DNA of 64,000 nucleotides, taken from NCBI GenBank assembly GCA_047967505.1, contig CM106539.1. One strand, given 5' to 3'. The notes under the pieces are model-generated. The model saw nothing but the letters and a program-made list of their open reading frames with translations. It ran no database searches and was not told the origin of the DNA. The position numbers and the translations under genes are program-made. Source of the stretch: Dipteris shenzhenensis (Eukaryota; Polypodiophyta; Polypodiopsida; Gleicheniales). Below, piece by piece: positions 1-11,954 of the stretch (position 1 is its first letter; every line of letters begins with the position of its first letter).

Positions 1-1046
1 ATCATTTGTTCCAGACACAATATTAGCCTTTATGTGCCATGGGTATCTCAGCAAATGCAAACAGGGAAGGTTCCTTTCACTACTGTCATGAAGACAATAG
101 CTTTTGTGGTAGTGAAGGTTGATTTGGAGCGACCTCAGTCTGACTAGATTATAGTTGCTGATGGGCCGAATGCCGAAGACCGCTCAACAGTAAGTAGCAA
201 AATTTTTGCACTCTCCACATTTACTTACTTTCTAACACGCATCTCTTGCAACCATACAAATTTCATTTGTCAGTGATCAGAGACCCATACTGACATGCAT
301 CACCCACGAATTCAAAGAGGTGTCAATTGTTATGTACGTTGCGCAAAACATCTCTTACATGTGGGGTCATCGTTCATTGGCCGTCTTCAACTTCACTATT
401 CTTGCAGATGTACTGGAAGGGAGGCTACATACAACTTTGCAGGAAGCCTTTGCACATCAAGTATCTAATTTTGGCTATGACCAGTAGGTAAAACTGATCT
501 AGAAAGAGATGTTCGCATGTGTATTTGTTCATTCAAGAAGCATCGTTGTAGTGGTTAACTGTCTCTTGTATTTATGGATAGGTCAATGGTGTTTTGCAAT
601 TCTGAGCTGAATGTCCAGTAGGTAAAACTGATCTAGAAAGAGATGTTCGCATGTGTATTTGTTCATTCAAGAAGCATCGTTGTAGTGGTTAATTGTCTCT
701 TGTATTTATGGATAGGTCAATGGTGTTTTGCAATTCTGAGCTGAATGTCCCTCTTATGGAGTTCCAATGTGCTAAGCACTCTGGCTCTTGCATGAGCCGC
801 AACCTCACCAAACCATATTGCTACTCCTATGTGAGCACGCAAGATATTTTCACCATTGCATCATTGAAGGGATACATTGTTCTGTGTGACGGTACTGAGG
901 TTGATGTGAAGCTTCGCAGCTCCACTATTGAAGATGTGTCAGGACTGCGCCGTTCGTTCATGGAATACCACAGTCATAGTATGCTTGCAACCCAAAATTT
1001 GTTCATGGACTACATCGTCCCTTAGGACAATTCACTATCAATAGCT
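1..1046 (+). pseudogene. Decayed coding segment of unknown function, flank of CACTA copy 1
   Basis: I do not recognise this gene. The segment is a diverged copy of 52249-53222 and ends at the same CACTA terminus. The clearest open frame (693-1025, 110 codons) has a Cys cluster (FQCAKHSGSC, then CYSYV where the paralogue has CYSC) followed by a beta-rich stretch with a DGTEVDVKL motif. A zinc-ribbon plus beta-barrel layout of this sort recalls the C-terminal domain of the replication protein A large subunit, but the similarity is weak and this is only a guess. The upstream part (1-190) matches 52300-52500 and carries a stop near 147. Positions 481-614 are repeated directly at 615-748; the paralogue lacks this duplication. 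The segment is broken and probably not expressed as a protein. Confidence 0.4.
481..748. repeat. 134-bp direct tandem duplication
   Basis: Positions 481-614 and 615-748 are nearly identical, both beginning CCAGTAGGTAAAACTGATCT; I see a C/T difference inside. The paralogous segment at 52790-52925 has only one copy, so the duplication arose after the two segments separated. Confidence 0.85.
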
Positions 1047-1154
1047 CACTACAAGGCACAGGCCCTTTTTCGACGGAAATACCGACCTTTTTTACACTAA
1101 AAAGTTTTTTTTTTAATAGGCGCAAAGGTCAGTATTTACATCGCTATTAGTGTT

Positions 1155-1275
1155 GAAAAAGAACGGTCGCTATATAAGCATCGCTATATGTTGACACTAA
1201 TAAACATTGCTATATAGCAACACTATAAACATCGCTATATAGCAACACTGGTAAATGTTGCTATATAGCGACGAT
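1155..1275. repeat. CACTA subterminal palindromic motifs (GCTATATAGC)
   Basis: At least five variants of TCGCTATATAGCGA / TTGCTATATAGCAA occur in about 120 bp. The core is self-complementary. In En/Spm, TNPA protein binds short repeated motifs inside both ends, and this array sits where such sites are expected. The same motif family recurs at 53340-53450 and 60658-60815. Confidence 0.65.
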
Positions 1276-1287
1276 TAACAGAATCTT

Positions 1288-1353
1288 AAAAAAACATTAG
1301 TGGGGCTAAATAGGGCCATAGTAAGCCCTGTTTTGCCCCACTAATGTTTTTTT
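1288..1353. repeat. Inverted repeat (hairpin) in CACTA subterminal region
   Basis: A run of A followed by CATTAGTGGGGC (1288-1306) is mirrored by GCCCCACTAATG plus a run of T (1335-1353), about 19 bp per arm, with a smaller AGGGC/GCCCT pair in the loop. The homologous spot in copy 2 (53460-53525) keeps the sequence but has mismatches in the left arm. Confidence 0.8.
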
Positions 1354-1465
1354 TTAAATAATTACAAAAGAATGTTTTTTGTTACAAAATTTCCCTTGTG
1401 AAAAAGGTGATACAAAATCGCTCAAATGAGCCGAGCGATAGAAGCATATACATGTCGAAGATATA

Positions 1466-1558
1466 CAATATTGTTAGAAGAGGTGCAGGATGAGGTCCCT
1501 AGTGACCTGCCTAGTGGTATGGAGGAGGAAAGTTCCTCAGATAGTAATGCAAAGCAGT
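1466..1558 (+). pseudogene. C-terminal fragment of small acidic CACTA ORF
   Basis: An acidic tail (LEEVQDEVPSDLPSGMEEES...) ending in TAG at 1556-1558 matches the end of the ORF at 55887-55678 on the minus strand of copy 2. Only the last ~30 codons remain here, fused directly to the subterminal region, so the rest of the gene was lost in the rearrangement. Confidence 0.55.
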
Positions 1559-1960
1559 AGACCTATATTGGAGACAAATTTTGCTTAAGCATACTTTTGG
1601 AGACATATATTTTTTATATATATAATTTTGGAGACATACTTTTGGTCTCTATTTTATATATATATATGAAAATCTTATTGGATTCCACTTGTCTTTCATA
1701 AATATTTGTCATTTCAAAACTCGTTCTTCATAATTGTCTTAAGTAAATAATTGTCCTTTCATATTTACCCTTTATGCGTTGATGTCATTTCATAATTTTC
1801 ACAAGTGATTAATTGCCTTTTCATAATTTCTTGAGTTTGAATTTCATAATTGTCTTAAGTAATTAATTGTCTATCCGCTTCTTACCCACTCTTATTTTTT
1901 GTTTTTTGTTTTTTGTCTTTATGTTTGTGTCTATATGTGTCCAATCCCCCCAAATTAGAT

Positions 1961-3160
1961 ATGGGATCACGTCGCACATTCGATGAGTACAGAAATCCTT
2001 GTAGGAGGAGAAATCATGGCCTCTACTCTACAGATGACTTTGAATCCACTCATGCGACACCTCGGGGGTCTACCCCTACGACCCCTCGCTCGACTCCTCT
2101 CGAACGTAGCACTGTGACTACCCATCAGGAAACTCCTTTGTTTGCATCCCATGGCTTTGTCGAGAGTCCCAACGAGTTTGTCGCACAGATGACCAATGCG
2201 GAAGTAGCAATATTCTTCTCTCTGCTATCCTAGAGGACCTCAACAAATCCTTGTCCTACACCAACAATGGGACCTACTGTCTAGCCGTCCCCTCTAGCCC
2301 CTTCTATTAAGGGGTCATCACCTGGGCATGCCCATCGTAAGGGAAGAAAGAGTAGGAAGGGTCACTTATGTTGTGCTAACTCGGGAGATGTAGACGAGTC
2401 AGCACCATCACATCCCTATAGGTCTCCAGGTGTCCTAAGACCTAGTACCAGTCAGGTGCCTTGCCCTCTCCTACTCCCACTGCTACTCCTTACTCCGTAA
2501 GCACTTGCAGTAATACCACTCGCTCTGACTTTGCCACTACCATGAGTCCTCCTTACCTGGTCGAGGACATGTCCTATGAAATCACGGTTGCTAGAGAGAT
2601 AATAGAAAATAAAAAGGGCTTGGCAGTGATGGCCACCATGAGGCAGTTGATGAGCCACCACTTCAGGAGTGGCATAGTTACTAACTGGCAATACCAAGAT
2701 GACCAAAAGAGATAGGCAGTCATCGATGAATTGAAAAGACAATATCCTAACCCCCAAATTGGGAGTTCAATTTGGATTACATGAAAGAGCGCATAGGTGT
2801 CCTCTTGTAGCATCATAGGTCAACCTTGCATACTTCCAATGCAAAGGGGAAGGCTAAACCCATCTAGGCAGACAAAGATGGCTAGAAGTTTTTCAAGAAG
2901 CAGTACAGGGACCATCCCGAACTGTTCGAGGGTCAAAGGAGGGCTACAAGAGACGGTTAGACTCCGTAGGTACTTTGCACTTTGGTGCAAGCAGACGGTT
3001 GGTGTTCAAGACAACCGTGGTAAGTCTACTTCTTCTCATTTAATGTATTGTTCTATTTGTTTTACTAGATATCACATGCACTTTATCTAACTCTCGTAAA
3101 TTAGGCCCACAGCAAGCTGCGATGGGTTGCCTTCCCATAGATTCCTAAATTAAAACGCTA
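1961..3160 (+). pseudogene. CACTA TNPA-like / Ptta-En-Spm accessory protein, copy 1
   Basis: This copy is broken. The likely start is ATG 1961 (MGSRRTFDEYRNPCRRRNHG), conserved in copies 2 and 3. The N-terminus is a Thr/Pro-rich repeat (TPRGSTPTTPRSTPL). After a stop at 2233 the frame shifts; the second block (2461-2960) has the conserved SPPYLVEDMSYEI and AVIDELKRQYPNPP-type segments seen in plant En/Spm second proteins, then a PELFEGQ / RRYFALWC region. A plausible intron runs from GTAAGT at 3020 to ACAG near 3114, after which the last exon starts QAAMGCLPIDS and stops. The TAG at 2713-2715 replaces a CAG that is intact in copy 2. In the En/Spm family this protein binds subterminal repeats. 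Confidence 0.6.
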
Positions 3161-3229
3161 CATTACTAGTAGCAATCAAGAGGAGGTTGTGATATTCCCA
3201 CAACTACTTTAGTGGACTTGTATGCCTAG

Positions 3230-6010
3230 CTAAAACCATGCTTGCAATGCACGAACTTTTAGGAATGCCACTGTATAGAGAGAATGGTGTGAGTATGAAC
3301 TCGCTTTGGATAGACCACATTGAAAGCTTTTGAGCGAGTGAAGAACCTGCTAAACATGAGCCAGGAGCGACCAAAGAAATGCTTGAAGGGAACAACATGG
3401 AGAAAAATACTCTCGTTCATGGGATATGTATGACACAACATGTAGTTGACTTCCAAGACAAACAAATAGCTATTGCTCCATCGGAAGGATACTCTCCACT
3501 TAGCATTTTCAAGGACACCCACTATGAGGAGATGGCATTTTCCAAGTTATTTTACGGCCATGCTCGATCGTACAAACTCCCAGAGCATACAAGCTACCAA
3601 AGAATCATGAAATGGGAGTTAATGGACCAGGATAGACGCTTTGCAACCTGCATCAAGAATCTTTTCTTGAAGATAATGAAGGTCTTGGTTCACCAGGTAC
3701 TATCATCCACATGGGTTCAAATGTGAAAGGCCCAGCTAAGAGGTAGAACAATACAAGCAAGAGAAGCATTGCTTGACACAAACATAGAGAAATTACTCCA
3801 TTCAAATATTGGCTACCGCGACTTCACATGCCTTTGGACATCCACTGATTACACTAAGAATACTGAAAGAAAACATGAAGAGGATTAACAACCTAATGTT
3901 GGATGAAGACTTGTTGCAACTCAACTTTGACATGTTCCTCCAAAAACTTGGGATCTCTCATGATGCCTACATCAGTGCTTTGAGAAGCAAACTATGCTAG
4001 CCAATAGTCTTGCTCAAGTGACATCCAAATGATACTTACACGAATAATTTCAACCCCTCTATATCCAGCCTATGGTACACAAATATTGATATTCAGTTCG
4101 TTTTCACTCCTTGCACCGTTGCATCCTACTGCACATCTTACATGACAAAAATAGATAAGGAGACCACTGAGGTAGTCAGAAGTGCAATTGCAGCAAGCAC
4201 TTCTTTCGAAACACCTGCAAATGAACGCCTACAGAATGTAGGGAACACTTTACTGAACATGCAATGCATAAGTTCACAACAAGCAGCCTACCTTTACTTG
4301 TCACTACCCCTAACAAGTGCGATTAGAGAGTTTTGCTACATTAACACTAGCCCCGCTGATGAGAGAACTCTACTTCTAAAGAAATGCAGATAGCTCCAAG
4401 CAATCGATCCTGACAACACATACATATTCTTCGACGACATTATTCAAAAGCACACAAAGCGAAACCTGAACTACGCAGACATTTGTCTGGCTACATTTGC
4501 AAGCAAGCACACAATACCGAGGACCCAAAAACAACCACGGAAAAAGGGAAAAGTAATTTGATTCAACACTTACAACAAGGCAAAAGACCTAGAGAACCAC
4601 TACAGAGAGTTGTGCCTGCTATATCTTCCATTCAAATGCATAGAGCACACTTTATCGGATGATGTTTTTACATGGCATGACATGTATCTTGCAAATGCAG
4701 ATAGAATTGAGACAAGCCGCTACAAATTTGACAAAAGCTCAATGTACAAATACTTTCACAGCATAGCACAACCTTCCAACTCCACAACAAGTTGCAGCAA
4801 TGTAGAAGGATCCTCGACAAATGGAGAGAAATTTGACCTCACTTTAGAAATGAATATAAATGAAAGGCAAGAAATGCAATGCAACTAGCATCACGTCTCC
4901 CAAACTACGATACCAAATAAGCAGTAGTACGCCCTCCTTCAAAGGCTAAACAAAAGCAATGCTCGATCATCAATGACATCATGCTCAAGAAAATAAACAA
5001 TCCTAGCGATTAATTTCACTTGCTTTTATCCAGAGAGGCAGGCACAGGTAAAACATTCACACTCTTACTATTGGTGTATGCACTACTACGCTTCTACTCA
5101 CACAAACAAATGTCTGATATTGATCTATCTAGAGACTGCTACTCGCTTACACTGGTAGAGCTGCTCATGCAATAGGGGGAATGATGATACATGGAGCACT
5201 CCTCCTTCCACTATTGTCGTCAGCATACACATCTCTTTCAAGAGAGAAACTACAAAAACTTTCAGAATCATTTAGAGAGGTGCAAATACTAGTAATTGAT
5301 GAGATATCACTGATGGAGTGTTCAACACATTCGCTGCTGCGGACTGCTGGATGAGAGAAATCAAACACAATCATGACCAACCTTTTGGTGGAGTCGATGT
5401 TCTACTATGTGGAGACCTTTACCAAGCAAGCGCAACAAAGGATTCGTGGATCTTCAATGACAAAAACACACCCTCATCCATGCTTGGGTCATTTTCGAAA
5501 AGCATGCTACTTACTATGAGCTGCAACAGCCCATGCGACAAAAAGACGAGCAATTTCTTGCACTGCTCAACAAAATACAAACATGAAGCCAAACAAATAA
5601 CAACATCTATCATTTGAAGAATATTCACCTAAAGGTATGTCTGGAAAAGCATTTAGTACCTCATCTCTTCTACACAAATGCTGCAAAGGACATTCATAAC
5701 AACTACATTTTCAATGCCATTCGGATAGAACTGCACATGCTTCTAGCAAAAGACATATGTCATAGAACATGCAACAAAAGAGTAAGGGTGCCGTCAAACG
5801 AACGACTTATAGTAGGGCTTCATGGTGAGCTTCGACTAAAACGAGGAATGATCATAGAGATTTGTTTCGGTAACCTGGATGTCACTGACGGGATTGCTAA
5901 TGGTGCAAATATAGTGTTCATGGAGAGTAACACCGAGGGGAGTCCAAGGATCATCTGGATTCTCTTCAATGACCTGCGCTCTACATCAAGATCTCGTTTT
6001 GAAAATAGAC
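3230..6010 (+). pseudogene. Helentron-type Helitron protein (Rep remnant plus PIF1-like helicase), decayed
   Basis: Helitrons encode a rolling-circle Rep nuclease fused to a PIF1-family helicase. Reading + with frameshifts: 3379-3726 carries the block around EGYSPLSIFKDTHYEEMAF and KWELMDQDRRFA that precedes the Rep core in Helentron proteins; 3735-3830 continues it (LLHSNIGYRDF). The HxH metal motif region seems deleted. 3860-4390 carries the post-HUH block (INNLMLDEDLLQLNFDMFL, NIDIQFVF, FCYINTSPADERTLLLKK). 4440-4890 is the linker. The helicase follows: Walker A EAGTGKTF near 5035, IDEISLM near 5300, GGVDVLLCGDLYQ near 5390, and a C-terminal block in 5614-6000. Helicase motifs after about 6000 are missing. 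Many stops and frameshifts are present; it is a relic. It is a different lineage from the Helitron at 34395-41228. Confidence 0.75.
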
Positions 6011-6179
6011 ATCTATTCTATTTCTTAAGGAGGAAGGGGAGAGCCAACCTGCCATGTGGCGAGCCGGGAGGGAGGCCAACCTACCACATGGTGGTTAGCT
6101 GGGGAGGCGAGCTAGGACTGCCATGTGTTGTGCCATCACACCTTCAATCACACATGAAGAATGCCATCACGCCTTCAAT

Positions 6180-6720
6180 CGATGCCCACCTTTGCAGCTT
6201 CTGTCACCACCTCGAGCGCTTCATCTTCCGTCTCCTCTTGCAGCCTCCATTGCTCGTGCCACCTCCTCTAGCTAGCTCCTCCATCACTCGTGCCACCTCC
6301 TTGGCTCCTGTTGCCACCTCCAGCTCCAACTCTTGTGGCTCGCATTTGCTCCTCCAGCCTCCACCAGCCTCCATTGCTCACGCCACCTCCAGCTCCACCT
6401 CCTGTAGCTTTCATCTGCTCCTCCAGCCTCCATCGCTCGCACCACCTCCAGCTCCACCTCCTGTGGCTCCTGTCTGCTCCTCCAACGTCCACCAGACTCC
6501 ATCGCTCGCGCCACCTCCTCCTCGATCCTCGGCTCCCGTCGCCACCTCCAACTCCAGCTTGCTCTATTGAAGCCTCCATCGCTCCACCTCCTCCTCCTAT
6601 TGTTTCGCCACCTCCAGTGCCAGCTCCAGCTCCACCCAGCTCTATTGCCATCTCCTCCTCTAGCCTCCATTGCACTAGCTCCTCATCCTCCTCCTGTTGT
6701 TTCATTGAGATATGCACAGA
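6180..6720. repeat. Imperfect tandem CCACCTCC / CCTCCAGC low-complexity block
   Basis: A roughly 60-75-bp unit built from CTCCAGCCTCCATCGCTCG and GCCACCTCCAGCTCC repeats over 500 bp. It gives Pro/Ser/Ala-rich frames on + and Gly/Trp/Arg-rich frames on -, none with domain content. It directly follows the truncated helicase and I treat it as non-coding repeat. Confidence 0.75.
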
Positions 6721-6975
6721 CAAAGCATCGCACAACTCAATGTGAGGTATGAGACTCTACATGTAGAGCAGCATAGCAAGATCTGCATAATGATCACTTC
6801 AACGTGAGGTATGAGACTCTAAAATTCCACAATAGAAGAAATCATGCTGCTACGATTTGTGGGTGGGTTTTCTAGACAATACATGCTGCGCCAATAGAAA
6901 AGGATTGCAGGAAAGAGATCATTTTGTTTATGAAGGCTGGTAGTTTAGCGGTTGTAGGTTGGGCTACTATAGGTT

Positions 6976-6977
<2 letters not shown>
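6721..6977. other. Unannotated stretch
   Basis: There is a short internal near-repeat (CAACTCAATGTGAGGTATGAGACTCTA at 6732 and a similar string near 6800), but no gene or element end that I can support. Confidence 0.4.
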
Positions 6978-7023
<46 letters not shown>

Positions 7024-8309
7024 TACAGTTCGCTTAGCTTTACTTTTTTTTTGGGTTGTTTTTCTTGTAGGTGCTTCATTTTATTGTTGGACTAGCACTA
7101 GCTTCCGTCCACAACTTTTGTTTATCCAGGTAGGTGATTAGTTTTTTTCCACTTGACACTGTGTGTGTGTGTGTGTATGTGTGTGTTTTTTCATCTTAAA
7201 CATTTTCAAAATCATTGAAACCATTCCAATCTGATAATTCATGAATTCTTTGCTTCCTTAGGACACATTGTGTGTGTGTGTGTGAGTTTGCATCATTTAA
7301 GACAAGCTACATTCATTGAAACCATTATGATCTTATCATTCGTGGATGCTTAGATTCTTGGGAGGGGAAAACTGAACTAAGAACCATATTTTTTCAAAAA
7401 GGTAATGAAGGCAAGAGAGAGAGAGAGAGAGAGAGAGAGTATTGATTGATTTATCTCTCCACATGTTAAAGCTATATTTGCATCGTTTAAGACAAGTTAC
7501 ATTTTTAAAATCATCCAAACGATTATGATCTTATAGTTTCTAGATGATTATATTATTGAGACGAAAGAACTAAAAGATAATGGAGGCGAGAGAGAGAGAG
7601 AGAGGGAGAGAGAGAGAGAGGGAAAATATAATGGTGGACAGAAGTGAATTAAGTTAGTGTATTAGTTAGGTACAAAGTGATGATGTGGTTGGACCAGTAA
7701 TCATTAAATGTAATTGTATCTTTCCTAGAAGCATCTTGATGACCTGGCAATATGTCTAGAGATAAGCTTGCACTGTCTACCCTAAGTGATCTAATCTAAC
7801 CTTCATTTTGAGAAGCTAGCCTTGCTTCTCAATTGACCTTGCTTTCTATTTGGAATTCTTTGCTTCCTTAGGACACATTGTGTGTGTGTGTGTGTGTGCG
7901 TGTGTGTTTGCATCATTTAAGACAAGCTACATTTTCAAAATCATTGAAACCATTCCGATCTGATAATTGATGAATTCTTTGATTCCTTAGGACACATTGT
8001 GTGTGTGTGTGTGAGTTTGCATCGTTTGAGACAAGCTACATTCATTGAAACCATTCTAATCTTATAATTCTTGCATGCTTAGATTCTTGGGAGGGGAAAA
8101 CTGAACTAAGCCATCTTTTTTCAAAAAGGTAATGGAGGCGAGAGAGAGAGAGAGAGAGAGTATTGACAGATTTATCTCTCCATATGTTAAAGCTATATTT
8201 GCATCGTTTAAGACAAGCCACATTTTTAAAATCATCCAAACCATTATGATCTTATAGTTTGTAGATGATTATATTATTGAGATGAAAGAACTAAAAGACA
8301 CTGGAGGCA

Positions 8310-8340
<31 letters not shown>

Positions 8341-9480
8341 GAGACAGAAAATATAATCGTGGACAGAAGTGAATTAAGTTAGTGTATTAGTTAGAGACAA
8401 GGCGATGATGTGGTTGGACCAGTAATCATTAAATGTAAGTGACATTTTTAAAATCATCCAAATCATTATGATCTTATAGTTTCTAGATGATTATATTATT
8501 AAGATGAAAGAACTAAAAGATAATGGAGGCGAGAGAGAGAGAGAGAGGGAGAGAGAGAGAGGGAAATATAATGGTGGACAGAAGTGAATTATGTTCGTGT
8601 ATTAGTTAGAGACAAGGCCATGATGTGGTTGGACTAGTAATCATTAAATGTAATTGTATCTTTCCTAGGAGCATCTTGATGACCTAGCAATATGTCTAGA
8701 GATAAGCTTGCACCATCTACCCTAAGTGATCTAATATAACCTTCATTTTGAGAAGCTAGCCTTGCTTCTCAATTGACCTTGCTTTCTATTTGGAATTCTT
8801 TGCTTCCTTAGGACACATTGTGTGTGTGTGTGTGTGTGTGTGTGTGCATCATTTAAGACAAGCTACATTTTCAAAATCATTGAAACCATTACGATCTGAT
8901 AATTCATGAATTCTTTGCTTCCTTAGGACACATTGTGTGTGTGTGTGTGAGTTCGCATCATTTGACACAAGCTACATTCATTGAAACCATTCTGATCTTA
9001 TCATTCGTGGATGCTTAGATTCTTGGGAGGGAAAAACTGAACTAAGAACCATCTTTTTTCAAAAAGGTAATGGAGGCGGCACAGAGAGAGAGAGAGAGAG
9101 TATTGATGGATTTATCTCCCCATATGTTAAAGCTATATTTTGCATCGTTTAAGACAAGCTACATTTTTAAAATCATCCAAACCATTATGATCTTATAGTT
9201 TGTAGATGATTATATTATTGAGATGAAAGAACTAAAAGATAATGGAGGTGAGAGAGAGAGAGAGAGAGAGGGGGAGAGAGAGAGAGGGAAAATATAATGG
9301 TGGACAGAAGTGAATTAAGTTAGTGTATTAGTTAGAGACAAGGCAATGGTGTGGTTGCACTAGTATTCATTATTTAATATAATTGTATCTTTCCTACGAG
9401 CATCTTGATGACCTGGCAATATGTCTAGAGATAAGCTTGCACCCTCTACCCTAAGTGATCTAGTCTAACCTTTGTTTTGA
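6978..9480. repeat. Tandem array of 0.7-0.95-kb units with embedded (GA)n and (TG)n microsatellites
   Basis: The block GGATGCTTAGATTCTTGGGA recurs near 7340, 8070 (variant) and 9008. Each copy is followed by GGTAATGGAGGC-(GA)n, a second (GA)n tract and the shared tail ending CTAGCCTTGCTTCTCAATTG. (TG)n tracts sit at the same relative place after TTGCTTCCTTAGGACACA. Units are partial and truncated, giving spacings of about 730 and 940 bp. No ORF here has protein-family content. Confidence 0.8.
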
Positions 9481-9489
9481 GAAGCTAGC

Positions 9490-9594
9490 CTTGCCTCTCA
9501 ATGAGAGGAAAGCATCAAATATGTTTCATGTCATGTGGACTATAGCCATGAGAACTAAGCTTGAGACATGAGGTGATTGGAGGATAGGTGGGGC

Positions 9595-9627
<33 letters not shown>

Positions 9628-9912
9628 GGGACAGAAAGATATAATGGTAGGCCAGAAGTGAAATAAGACAAGGCCTTGATGTGTGTTTGGACCAGTAATC
9701 ATTAAAGGTTTTTGTATTTTTCTTAGGAGCATCGAGCTGGCAGTATGTCTAGAGATAATAAGCCAGCATCCTCTTCCCTAAGTGATCTAATCTAACCTCT
9801 TTGAGAAGTTAGCCTTGCTTCTCAAGGAGGGTAAAGGATTAAGTGTGTTTTAAGTCATGTGCACTATAGCCATGAGAACTCGAGAGGTGAGGCGATTGGA
9901 TGATAGATGGGG

Positions 9913-9957
<45 letters not shown>

Positions 9958-10744
9958 AATATAATGGTGGAAAGAAGTGAAATATGTCCATGATGTGGTT
10001 AGATACGAAAGCTCCAAAGTTAATTGTATCTTTCCTAGGAGTAGACAGTAAGTTTAGAGACACCCTTGCCCTAAGTGATCTAATCAACCTCTCAACAAGA
10101 GTAAAGGGTTATGTATCTTTCATGTCATGTGCACTATAGCCATGAGAACTAACCTTCAGAGGTGAGGCGATTGGATATTAGGTGAAACTACATCTGGAAA
10201 GGGTTTCCTCTACTTTTGAATCAAAGGATTGCTTTGCAATTGATTTTCCAATTTGACACACCCCATGATGTCTACCTGCTTCTGTCACATCCTTAGGTAC
10301 TCTAAGCCAATTGGATGATGATGAATTTACCACCTGTGAACTTCAAAAGGCATCTAAGATTTCTATTTTAATAGGTTGGCTTAGCTTGATTCACAAAGAT
10401 CTAAATGTGATTGTATCTTTCCTAAGAGCATCTTGATGAGCTGGCAAGCCAGAAGTGAAATAAGTTAGTGTATTAGTTAGAGACAAGGCCATGATGTGCT
10501 TGGACTAGTAATCATTAAATGTAATTATATCTTTCCTAAGAGCATGTTGATGAGCTGGCAATATGTCTAGAGATAATCTAGCATCCTCTACCCTAAGTGA
10601 TCTAATCTAACCTTCGTTTTGAGAAGCTAGCCTTGCTTCTCAATGAGAGTAAAGCATCAAGTATGTTTCATGTCATGTGGACTATAGTCATGAGAACTAA
10701 GCTCAAGACGTGAGGCGATTGGATGATAGGTGGGGCTACACCGA

Positions 10745-10777
<33 letters not shown>

Positions 10778-11063
10778 GACGAAAAAATATAATGGTAGGC
10801 CAAAAGTGAAATAAGACAAGGCCATGATGTGTTTGGACCAGTAATCATTAAAGGTATTTGTATTTTTCTTAGCAGCATCGAGCTGGCAGTATGTCTAGAG
10901 ATAAGCCAGCATCCTCTGCCCTAAGTGATCTAATCTAACCTCTTTGAGAAGTTATCCTTGCTTGTGAAGGAGAGTAAAGGATTAAGTGTGTTTCATGTCA
11001 TGTGCACTATAATAGCCATGAGAACTAAGCTCGAGAGGTGAGGCGATTCGATGATAGATGGGG

Positions 11064-11110
<47 letters not shown>

Positions 11111-11124
11111 ATAGATCGGGCTAC

Positions 11125-11163
<39 letters not shown>

Positions 11164-11510
11164 TAGAGCAAAATATAATGGTGGACAGAAGTGAAATTAT
11201 AAGTCCGTGACGTGGTTGGATACGCAAGCTCCAAAGTTAATTGTGTCTTTCCCAAGAGCACCTTGATGAGTAGACAGTAAGTTTAGAGACAAGCTTGCAT
11301 CCTTGCCCTAAGTGATCTAATCAACCTCTCAATGAGAGTAAAGGATTATGTATGTTTCATGTCATGTGCACTATAGCCATGAGAACTAACCTCTAGAGGT
11401 GAGGCGATTGGATATTAGATGAAGCTACATCTCGAGAGGGTTTCCTCTACTTTTGAATCAAAGGCTTGCTTTGCAATTGAATTTACCAATTTGACACACG
11501 ACAACAACAC
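9490..11510. repeat. Second tandem repeat family (about 1.1-1.25-kb period) with (GA)n and (CA)n tracts
   Basis: 9500-10262 and 10640-11500 are diverged direct copies. Shared blocks include CTATAGCCATGAGAACTAA, GAGGCGATTGGAT, and the terminal AGGGTTTCCTCTACTTTTGA ... AATTTGACACAC (ending near 10262 and 11500). Microsatellites lie at 9600-9627, 9917-9953, 10743-10778, 11067-11104 and 11130-11160. Part of this family (10255-11300) is present in reverse orientation at 43095-44075. Confidence 0.8.
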
Positions 11511-11514
11511 AAAG

Positions 11515-11950
11515 CAACTATAGACGCGCTTGGTAGATGTGCAAAATAGCCGGTGCATCTATAGGCGTTGCTTTAGTAGAGGAATTACGAGTGCATCTAA
11601 ATGCACATCTATAAGCTCGTTTATTTACGTGTAAATTACTGCATCTACGTGCACATATAACTTGAGAAAATACGGGCCTGTCTAACATCGCGTTTATTAG
11701 CGCGTCTATTTGCGCGTGTATTAGCACGTTTATTTGGACATTTACATTGAGAATCAGACACGCATTTAGACGTGTAGATAGATGCAAACTAGAGAATACA
11801 GAAAGTGAGATTTTGGTGTACATCATTTCTTTCCAAACATTGCCCATGATTACCAAAGCACATAATTTTTTGCAAGCCCACATATACAAGAATTAAGTGA
11901 GATGAGGAGAATGAGACAATATGTAAAATAGTTTTGCCAATATCAATTAT
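11515..11950. repeat. Short degenerate repeats of GCGTCTATT / GCATCTA type
   Basis: Irregular repeats of a 15-25-bp motif (GCGTCTATTTGCGCG, GCACGTTTATTTG, GCATCTACGTGCACA, GCATCTAAATGCACA) fill 11530-11780. They resemble subterminal repeats of a DNA transposon, but I see no paired end. The minus ORF over this stretch is a by-product. Confidence 0.4.
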
Positions 11951-11954
11951 GGGG

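Larger units (their letters stand above)
1047..3170 (+). mobile_element. CACTA (En/Spm-type) element, rearranged copy 1
   Basis: The left terminus is CACTACAAGGCACAGGCCC at 1047, followed by a TTTTTCGACGGAAATACCGA-type subterminal stretch typical of plant CACTA ends. Next come palindromic GCTATATAGC motifs (1160-1275) and a hairpin at 1288-1353. The interior from about 1466 is the end of a small acidic ORF and a TNPA-like gene reading away from this terminus. In copy 2 (53223 onward) the same block lies in the opposite orientation relative to the same left end, so copy 1 is internally rearranged. No right terminus is visible before the Helentron remnant begins near 3200. Confidence 0.75.

Noticed and set aside
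6014-6745. Pro/Ser-rich (+) and Gly/Trp/Arg-rich (-) ORFs of 100-155 codons
   Set aside because: They come from the CCACCTCC repeat read in different frames; no domain, no start context, and they are open on both strands at once.
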